64,000 nucleotides of DNA from Jaminaea rosea (Eukaryota; Basidiomycota; Exobasidiomycetes; Microstromatales): assembly GCF_003144245.1 (NCBI RefSeq), contig NW_020289979.1, forward strand, positions 124,001 to 188,000. The letters run 5' to 3'. The notes under the pieces are model-generated. The model was not told where the DNA came from. It saw only the letters and a program-made list of their open reading frames with translations, and searched no databases. Shown piece by piece: positions 1 through 8,300 of the stretch. A program made the position numbers and the translations under genes. Every line of letters starts with the position of its first letter. The first letter of the stretch is position 1.

Positions 1-1179
1 TAGGCGCCGCCGCCCTGAGTACGTCCGCCGAGCTTCCTCCTCCACCACCCCCAGACTTCTTGCCCCCGCCGCTTCCGCTACCAGGGCCGCCATTTGCTGC
101 GACGCTATTGCTCGAGTCCCACGAGACTACCACGCCTCCGTCCCCTTTACCCTCTGGATCATTGACCAGAACGAAATTCTGGCTGAAGGCGCGAGGTAGG
201 GAGTCGAGGGGAAGGGAGGAGTCGTAGCGCCCGCCCTTGGTCCGTGTTGAAGACGACTCGGGTGCATTCGATGGTGGAAGGGCTGATGCTGAGTTGGGTG
301 TGTGGTGTGTGACGACGCCTGATACGGTCACCAAAATCGAGGGAGCGGCAAAGCCTGTTGTGAGGGCGAGGGGCAAGGGTACGATGCAGATGGTCAGCCC
401 ACCTGGTTTGCCCACCTGCTGATACGTAGGACTTGCGCTCTCGCGCGCGTGTCTGCTCCTGTACTACTCGTAAGGAGCATTGAATCTTTGCCTCCCTGAA
501 CCCTTTGTTGGAGCGCAGCCTCGTCGTTACAGCGAACTGCCATTGCCAGAGGCCGCTTGTTTTGCTCTTCCCCTGCTCTGCTCTCATAATGGCGTAGACG
601 TCATGCCTACGGGCTATAGACCCGAAAGGTAAAGCTCGCAGACTTCACGCGCGCCGAGCGAGAGGCCATCAAATGAGAAGCAGCGTGACCTGCTCCCCCT
701 CTCCCGTGGGTAGTAGAGGAGAGCCAGCTTGCGCTAGGTGTCGCTCCTCTGCAGGAGATGTGGCCATGTTCGAGGGGTTTTGTTGCTTTGTGCTCTGATC
801 TAGTCTCGCCTCGCGCCTCACTCACCAGCCTCGTTCGACCCTCCACCAACAGGATGAGCGTCCATACTCTGCACTTCATGCTTAGTAGCCGGCAATGAAT
901 CCATCAGCTCTCCCACGCCGCCGTTGCCCTGAATCGGGTTACCATTCCAAAGGACTGTCGACGTGCCCAAGTAGAGTGTCGGGATGAGCCCTACGCGATT
1001 GCGTGAGTCGTAGGCTGAGTAGTAGAGGGAGACGAATTGCTCAGCCGCCTTTGCGGCGTACTCGATGAGGAGCTTGGACTCCTGCACGCGTGGGTAAAGA
1101 GGATGGATGGTCAGTCAAGGATGAGGAGGTATCCGTGACTCGCCCGGCGCACCCTCTGCTTGGCCTCTACGCTGGCCAT
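1..1179 (-). CDS. NXT1: NXT1/p15-type mRNA export factor, 3' end cut by window edge
   Basis: Splicing gives an NTF2-fold protein of the p15/NXT1 (Mtr2-like) class, the small partner of the nuclear mRNA export receptor NXF1/Mex67. Exons are 1153-1179, 826-1081 and <1-354, joined in phase over a 71-nt intron (GTGCGC donor) and an unusually long 471-nt intron (355-825). Exon 1 encodes MASVEAKQR. Then come FVSLYYSAYD, TSTVLWNGNPIQG and KHEVQSMDAHPV, which match the order of landmarks in human NXT1. After the long intron come ILVTVSGVVTHH and RAFSQNFVLVND, the strand that carries the family's FxQxF-like motif. A Ser/Pro insert separates these two strands and a Gly-rich loop runs to the window edge. 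The start at 1179 is chosen because the next exon opens right after an acceptor and has no Met of its own. Confidence 0.87.
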
Positions 1180-1736
1180 CTCGTCGTCTTCGTCTCTCTT
1201 GCGTCTTCGTATGGCGGATGCAGAGGCTCAAGAAGTTGTCGCTCGACTTTGGCTTTCCGTCCCCCCCTCAGGCACCCACGTCGAGCCCAAGCAAGCGCCT
1301 TTGATCGCGTGGCTGTGACCGTGGCTTGGCTGCATACAGGTGGGAGAAAGAGCTTGGGCTGCCGGCGGGTCACTCAAGAGCTCAAGTCGCCGTCCGTATG
1401 CAGCACGAGGCAGAGGCCGAGAGCTTGAAATGAAAATCATCTGCGCAGCATCCTTCTGTGCCTGTTCGTTTCCCCATATTCCTTGGCCTATCATCCACGC
1501 TACTGTAGGACAGGCAGCGGCTCCTCTGACTTGGGGCCGGGTAACATCAAGGTAGCTCGACAGACGCAGTGCTGCAGCAGCGGAGGCCCACGTCCCGTGC
1601 CGTACGAGCGTCCACAAAGAGCAGCCAGCGCTCGCAACGTCGGTCTTTGCCCCGCGTTTCTTCTTATCACCTCGAGTCGCTCGCCTCTTGACTTCTCCTC
1701 TTCTCTTCATTCCATCTCATACCCTCAAACGCGGCA
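1180..1736. promoter_or_regulatory. Divergent intergenic region between NXT1 and permease
   Basis: 557 bp between two start codons, so it must hold both promoters. The last 50 bases before the permease ATG are pyrimidine-rich (CTTCTCCTCTTCTC-type), as is common before fungal starts. Short ORFs on both strands show no family features. No TATA box or defined operator is evident. Confidence 0.5.
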
Positions 1737-3461
1737 ATGTCCGCATCTTCTTCCTCCGGCGAGGCTACGGCTGCGGCCGGCCCGGCCCCCGCAGGCTCCG
1801 TACCAGCTACAACAGCAGCTCCATCGACCTCGACGACGGCGGCCAAGCCAGATGTGGCCGTTGAGGACCTGGGAACGGTGGATGGCCCCCACATCCACCA
1901 GTCACGCTTCTCATTTATCGCCATTGTGGGGTTGGCATTCGCCATCCTCAACTCCTGGGTAGCAATGTCCGCCAGTCTGAACCTGGCTCTCCCTTCCGGA
2001 GGACCGGTCGCCGTGCTCTGGGGTTTGATCATCTCCGCACTGGGAGTCATGGCCATTGCCGCCTCGTTGGCCGAGATCTGCGCCGTCCTCCCCTCTACGG
2101 GGGGTCCTTACCACTGGGCCTTTGCCCTCGCCCCTAAGAAGCATCAGGTCGGGCTCGCCTACTTTGCGGGCTGGATCACAGCGGGAGGCTGGGTTGCCCT
2201 CACCGCGACCGCTAGCTCGCTGGGAGCCAGCTTCATCACGGGCATCATCTCCTTGATGCATCCCACTTTCGAAGTTCAGCCGTACCAGACTTTCCTCCTC
2301 TACGTTGCCTTCGCTTTGGGCGGCTGGGCAGTCAACGTGTTTGGCGCCAAGATCCTCGACGTGTGCAATCGCGCTGCCCTCTTTTGGTCTCTCACCGGCG
2401 CCCTCTGTACAATCATCGTCTGCCTTGCCACGGCATCCCCAACATTCCGCACTGGCAAGGACGTCTTCGGCACCTACGTCAACACGACTGGCTGGGGAAA
2501 CTTTGTCGCCTTCATGCTCGGCCTGCTTCAGTCCACCTTCGGCCTCGTGGGTGTCGATGGTGCCACGCACATGGTGGCTGAGATGCCTCGCGCGCATGTC
2601 AACGCTCCCCGGGCTATGCTCCTCGCCCCTGCGATTGGAGCCCTCACATCCTGGATTGTACTCATGTCCCTCCTCTTCTCACTCCGTGACTACGATGCGG
2701 TTACCGAGTCCTCCGCGGGCGCCTTGCTCGCCATTATATACCAAGCCACGGCAAACATGGGCGGCTCCGTCGCTTTGATCATGTTCCCCGTCATCTCCAT
2801 GTGCTTCACGGCCGTCGGTCTCCTCACTGCATCAAGCCGCACCTCACAAGCCTTGGCAGCGGACAACGGCTTGCCATTCCCGCGCTTCTTTGCTTCGGAG
2901 ACTCCATGGGTCAAGGTACCTGTGCCCGCCATTACGATGAACACAGTCTGGGTCATCATCTTTGGCTGTGTCTACCTAGGATCTTCGAGCGCTTTGAACG
3001 CCATCCTGTCAGCCTCAGTCGTCCTGCTCCAATTCGCCTATGCGATCCCCATTCTCCTGCTCCTGGTGCGCGGCAGGCATCTCCTGGACGAGGTCGCCTT
3101 CCACGAGGGGCCCCGCCACTTCAATCTGGGCAAGTTCGGCTACCCAATCGGAGCATGGGCCGTCTTCTTTGCCCTGTTCACCGACGTATTCTTCCTCTTC
3201 CCGCCCGAGAGACCAGTAACGGGCACGAACATGAACTACACCGTCGTTGCTGTAGCTGTTGTGCTCATCTTGGCGGCTCTGAGCTGGATCTTCCACGGCA
3301 GGAAGCACTACCGCGGGCCGGTCAACTTGGACTTGGCTCTCGAGGTCGCGAGGAGGGGATTGACGGAGAAGGATCTGCAGAGGGGACTGAGCGCAAGTGC
3401 TAGGCCGCAGCAACAGCAGCAGGTGCAGGTGTCGCCTCAAGAGCAGGAGAAGATAGTTTGA
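1737..3461 (+). CDS. Amino acid/GABA/choline-type permease (APC superfamily)
   Basis: Single-exon 574-residue polytopic membrane protein of the fungal amino acid/choline transporter branch of the APC superfamily (relatives include GABA permease Uga4 and choline carrier Hnm1). A hydrophilic Ala/Ser/Thr-rich tail of about 60 residues precedes roughly 12 hydrophobic segments. The family signature after TM2, LAEICAVLPSTGGPYHWAF, is intact, as is the motif around GVDGATHMVAEMPRA in the central loop. The C-terminus is short and cytosolic, with a run of glutamines coded near 3410-3425. It is likely a plasma membrane proton symporter for amino acids or related amines; the substrate cannot be read from sequence. 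Convergent with the thiamine pyrophosphokinase gene, 149 bp between stops. Confidence 0.88.
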   Translation: MSASSSSGEATAAAGPAPAGSVPATTAAPSTSTTAAKPDVAVEDLGTVDGPHIHQSRFSFIAIVGLAFAILNSWVAMSASLNLALPSGGPVAVLWGLIISALGVMAIAASLAEICAVLPSTGGPYHWAFALAPKKHQVGLAYFAGWITAGGWVALTATASSLGASFITGIISLMHPTFEVQPYQTFLLYVAFALGGWAVNVFGAKILDVCNRAALFWSLTGALCTIIVCLATASPTFRTGKDVFGTYVNTTGWGNFVAFMLGLLQSTFGLVGVDGATHMVAEMPRAHVNAPRAMLLAPAIGALTSWIVLMSLLFSLRDYDAVTESSAGALLAIIYQATANMGGSVALIMFPVISMCFTAVGLLTASSRTSQALAADNGLPFPRFFASETPWVKVPVPAITMNTVWVIIFGCVYLGSSSALNAILSASVVLLQFAYAIPILLLLVRGRHLLDEVAFHEGPRHFNLGKFGYPIGAWAVFFALFTDVFFLFPPERPVTGTNMNYTVVAVAVVLILAALSWIFHGRKHYRGPVNLDLALEVARRGLTEKDLQRGLSASARPQQQQQVQVSPQEQEKIV

Positions 3462-3610
3462 GGGCTTGAGAAGCGATATCAGGCCTGCTCCAGGTCCCAC
3501 TTGCTTCGGATTCGTTTGTGTACGCTCGTATCGGATAATGCATCTAGCAAGATTGTTTCATCATCTACAATAATCTGTCAGTAACGCCCGACGTCTCCTC
3601 AGCCCCCATC

Positions 3611-4818
3611 TCACTTTCCTTCGCCCTCTCCATCATCCCCCTCCTCCACCTCCTCTTCCTCCGCAATCTCCACACTCCAGTAGATCGGCTTGTCCGTCGT
3701 GAGCTCAACCATGCTTACTCCCTCCTCTCCATCTTCTCGCGGCGGCAGCAGATAGTTGGACGTCGAGAGGAATCCACCTATACTCTGCGGATCCTCTGCG
3801 GAAAGATCCCACTGCAGTCCCTTTGTGCTGACTCGTGCCGCCCCCTTGCTCTGGGCCCCACCCTCAACACCAAGCGGGAGGACACCACAGGCTTTGCCTA
3901 AAAGCGGGGCAGTGAGACTGCGCTTGCGCTTCCCTGGTGCGCTCGTCTCAGGAGCAGCAGGCCCGATGACTGGCAACACCAGCTTGTGGCTGCCCTCGGC
4001 CAAGAGCCAAACGAGGCTCCCATCCCCCACAACATAGCTATGCTGTCGCTTCTCTGGCCGACCACCGCGAGGGCGCTGGCCCTGCTCATTGCCATTGCCG
4101 GTGCCCACCGCTTCAACCTCATCTGGATCCTCATACCCTCCATGAGAATCACACCCCGGCGCGAGCTGCCAGAGAACGTGCAACGTATGGACCGTCTGAT
4201 CGAGTCGACCCGAGAGGCCGCCGAAGATGACTAGGGTTAGCGACGTCGGCCCCTCCGGCTTCCCCTCCTGTCCACCCTGAGCTTGAAGTTCTGATCTCCG
4301 AGCCTCCCATTCTTCGTGCTCCCAGTCCTCGACGTACTGTATTGCTTTCTGCAAATCAGTGGCATACTGGCTTGGTCTCTCGGAGATTTCTACACCTCTT
4401 GACGAGTAAAAGGAGCGCGTTGAGGGGGTGAGGGAGTCTAGATCGCCGACGATTACGTGGGGGAGAGGGACAGAGTCAGTTGACGAGGAAGAAGGAGAAG
4501 AAGAGGAAGAGTGGGAGTGAAAGGCTTTGCGAAGTCGATTGGCACCGCCGTCTGCGCATACGCGTAGGGTGGCTGAGTGATGTGGTGGTGGAGAGAAGGG
4601 ACGAATTAGCTCGAGTAGCAAAAGCAGACGCTGTTATCTTTGCGCGGCTACCCACCATTTCTCCAAAGCCGCGAGAAGAGGCGACGCTGATGTTGTACGA
4701 TCGGCTGATTGAGCAAGATGAGAGCATATTGAGAGGTTGATGCATCTGGCCCTGACGAGACGGGCGGGGCCATCTCCGTTCCCGCGAGCAGGAAGGATCG
4801 CGGATCCCAGGTCAGCAT
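3611..4818 (-). CDS. THI80: Thiamine pyrophosphokinase
   Basis: Transfers pyrophosphate from ATP to thiamine to make the cofactor thiamine diphosphate, in the cytosol. Exons 4656-4818 and 3611-4572 join in phase over an 83-nt intron with a GTGGGT donor, giving 374 residues. The junction restores LFSRLWRNATLRVCADGG, which parallels yeast Thi80 around its ...KVCADGAANRL segment. Other family motifs: CADGGANRL, VIVGDLDSLTP, YATDLQKAI and FGGLSGRLDQTVHTL (catalytic and thiamine-binding region), then TKGLQWDLS and STSNYL in the C-terminal half. It is longer than the yeast enzyme because of low-complexity inserts (poly-Ser near residue 80; a Gly/Arg/Lys-rich segment after the GRLDQT motif). The start is the Met of MLTWDPRS; an upstream in-frame Met would add about 50 unconserved residues. 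Confidence 0.92.
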
Positions 4819-5387
4819 AGTGCACGACTTCAAGGATGAAAGGTGGCCCAGGTAGTTGTCGTCTTCCTTCAGTACCCTGGTCGTCCGATTGGGAGTGACA
4901 CTGCTCCTGCGAAGCTGCTGGTCCAGGGCAGCGGGCTTGCGATCTCGATTCTGGTGCTGAGGCAAGAAGAAGTCGATCAGCGGCCGTCTTCACGCCCGTC
5001 AATCAGGGTCCGTCTCAAATCCACTTCGCGGCCGCTTTCTTCTCACGCTCGGGCCAAGCCAAATCACGCAGTCCTCCACGCTTTGCGTTCATTTAAAGCT
5101 TGTCTTGCTTCTTGCTAGCAAAGAAAGCATATGATCCTGAGGCTTGAGGGAGCAGCAGGGCACCGACGAATGGAAGAGGACCGCTCTTCATTGCCGCAAT
5201 CCGGAATGATGCTCCTTTCAAAGTACAAGGCGGTGTCCCGATTGTGTCCCGGGAGGACGGATCACGCTGCCGAAAGCTTGAGTTTTGATTGAACGAGTCG
5301 CTTTTGAGAAAGACATCTACTGAAAACAAGAGGAAACAAGGAAATTGATAGACCACAGCTTCTACACACGACAGAAGCATAGCGGTA
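4819..5387. other. Intergenic: THI80 upstream region and DDX60-like 3' flank
   Basis: 569 bp between two tandem minus-strand genes. It should hold the THI80 promoter and the 3' UTR of the helicase gene. Thiamine genes in many fungi are controlled by TPP riboswitch introns, but I see no convincing THI-box (CTGAGA) arrangement here. A 95-codon minus-strand ORF at 5093-5380 has no family features. Confidence 0.45.
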
Positions 5388-8300
5388 CTACGCGAAAGTG
5401 GGCACGTAGAACGAGTAGTAACGGTCCATGACGTCCCACAACAGCTTGTAGACCGCGTAGAGCTGCGGGTGGGTGAGCTCAGCGGGAAGCTCGATGGGTG
5501 GGGCGATCGGCTCCATCACCTTGCCCGATCGCGTCCTCAGCTGACCAGCACGGTGCACTGCCGGCCCAGACAGGGCGCGGGCACCGCCACCGCTGAGCTG
5601 GGAACCAGCCACACCCGAGTCCGTCTTGTACTCGTAGGCCGTACTGCGCTCATCAATGTCGTCCTTGTCGTTGCCCTCGCCGTCGTCGTACCCTTGGTAG
5701 GTCTCGATCTCAGGCGGATCAAACTCCCATGAGTCCAACGCGGCCCCATTGCTTGCGCCGCCCTTCTTTGCGGCACCGGCCTTGCCGGCCTTCTCGCCGC
5801 TGTTCGCTGCAGTGAGGCCTTGAGCCTGTGCCTTTGCTCCCGTCTTGAGGATGAGCTCCAAGCAGCTACGCAGCGAGGTGAGAGTCTGCCAGAAGTCACG
5901 CAGCACGTACCACCTCTCCCCTGCAGGGATACCGTTGACGGTTGTCATGGCCTCCAGACTGCCCCACTTGAAGAAGTCGAGGATGTACGAATTGCGAGGG
6001 GAACGAGCATCGTCCAGCAGGCGACCGAAGTCGGGAACCACACCGGGAGTCAGACGCAAGCCCGAGCGGATGGTGAAGAGGACGTCGTCGCTGAGAGAAG
6101 GACCGGATGAGGTGAAGGAATCGTTGAGCCCGGAGGGGGCAAGGTAGGAGGAGCGGATGTTGTGTGGCAGCGCAGAGCCGGAGAAAGCAGAGCCCGCTGA
6201 CTTGTCGCTGCCGCCGAGTGTGCGCTGAGAGTAGGGCAGGGTATCCTTCTTCGCTTCCACCGCATCCTCGCCCGCCACGCTCGAAGCGTAGTCAACGAAT
6301 GCGGCCTTGGCCTGTTGCGCCAGCTTCTCAATGACCTTTCTCGGCTCCTCGGACAGCGGCGGAAGCGCATCCTTTCCACCCTCATACCTGCTCGTAGGGC
6401 TGACCGCTCGGCTCGCGAAGAGGTGGCTCAACACCGTTACGAACTCATCCACCGCAGCCGGCCTGTCCGCCTCAGCGGACATGGCGATATTGTACAAGCA
6501 CCCGCTGCGGAGCAGCTCCAGGAAGGCCAAGTTCGCAGGCTCTTCGGTCGCCAGATGCCCAGCAAGGCCGGAGAGGGCCAAAGGCTCGCCAGCGGAGGAC
6601 ATAAGCCCGAAACGGCGGAGAAACTCGACTGAAGCCCTGAATTGGTGGACAAGGGGCATCTCCTGCTCTCGGGTGGGCGGAACTTCCAGTCCAAGAACGC
6701 TGCTGAGCATCTTCTCGCCCACCTGCTTTGAGCCTGCCTCTCCGCCGGAGAGGAGGGAGTGCAATCGCAAGTTGAGCGTGGCAGAAGAGGGGAAGTCACA
6801 GTCCAGCGAGGGGAGACGCGAGGTGAGGAGACGCTGGATCTTCTTCATAGGAATGCCGTAGAAGAAGACATTTCCCGCCAGGTCCATACCACGACGACCT
6901 GCTCGACCTGCGGCTTGGCGATATTGCAGGGCATTCAGCTCGACGTGGTCGCCGACGAAGACGGAGGTCTTGGCCGGCATGTTGATACCCAATGCCAGCG
7001 TGCCTGTCGAGATGACAACGCGCAGCCAGCCCTTGCGGAACCAGCGCTCTACGGTCTGACGATATCGGAGGGGCATACCTGAGTGATGGATCGCCACACC
7101 GCGGATCAGACCGTCCTTGAGGTATTGCTCGACGTTTGGAAGCGAGTTGGCCTCAGGTCCAACGTCCTCGAGGGCGAGACCGCACTTCTCGTTTGCAAAA
7201 GTGTAGTCCGGCAGCGGGGCCTCGGGATCAAAGCTGGCCTGCCATCCGGCGTCACTTTTCTGCGCATCTTTCTTGAGCGCCTCGGCCTCCTCGCGCCCCT
7301 TGATGGCCTTGAGTCGCTTCTCATCCGCCTTCTTCCTGGCGGGCTCATCGTCCTGCCACGCGTTCCACTCTGCCACTTTCGCGAGCCATGTCTTGTTGGT
7401 GCCCTTGAAGTGCGCCTCGCCGCTGGTCAGGGTCTCGATGACGTGACGACCGAGCGTCTCCACGATGTCACGGTCGAAGTTGAAGCAAATGGCTGGCAGA
7501 CCTACGGATTGATGCAGGCCGGCAAGAAGGGGCAGAAGGTGTTCCTTGTGGAAGTCGAGGTGAGAGATGCCCCCCACGCGTGCTGAATCCGCTGCGTCCA
7601 GCTTGGAGGTCAAGTTGCCCTCGAGGGCGTCAATGACCTTGATGAAAGGCGAGCCGGGGGCGCGGCTGTTCGGCTGTGACATCCAGCTCAGCGTGACCTT
7701 GCGCAGCTCTGCCTGGTATTTAAGCGTGTGCGAGCGGGCAAGCGGGCCAACGATGTCGCCGAAGAAGGTCTGCGGGTCCAAATCCTCGCCGATTGCGTAG
7801 CCTGCCTCGGGGTTGGCGTACTTTTGCATCTTGCGCACCAGCTGGAGCTGCTCGGCTGGGGTCATCTCGAGATCAGAGGGAAGAGATGCGCCCAGGGGTC
7901 GCAGAGCGGAGAAGGGGTGCAGGTGGCGGAACATTGACTTTGTGTCGAGGGGCTTCGTCACGCCCTTGAAGCTCTCGCTCGTTCCCTCGCTCTTGGGCGG
8001 AAGGAATACATGCTTCTTCAAGTCGCTGTATCGTGTTGGGTGCTCGATGACGCTCAGCTTTTGGCCATGACGAGCGCGGATCTTGCCCATCCAGTCACCG
8101 AACTCGCCGACGTTGCCCACTGTAGCCGAGAGAGCGATGATGGGAGCAGGGACGAGGGCAAGGAGCTGCTGCTGTGTGGGTCCGTGCTCCTTGTCCGTGA
8201 GAGTGTGCACTTCGTCGACGATGACGGCTTTGACGCGAGGAAGCCACGAGCCGGCCACATCGCTCGAGAGGCACATCTTGTGGAGCACTGAGGGGTCGGC

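Noticed and set aside
1911-2597. 228-codon minus-strand open frame
   Set aside because: Antisense shadow of the permease gene; Gly/Glu/Arg-rich without hydrophobic core.
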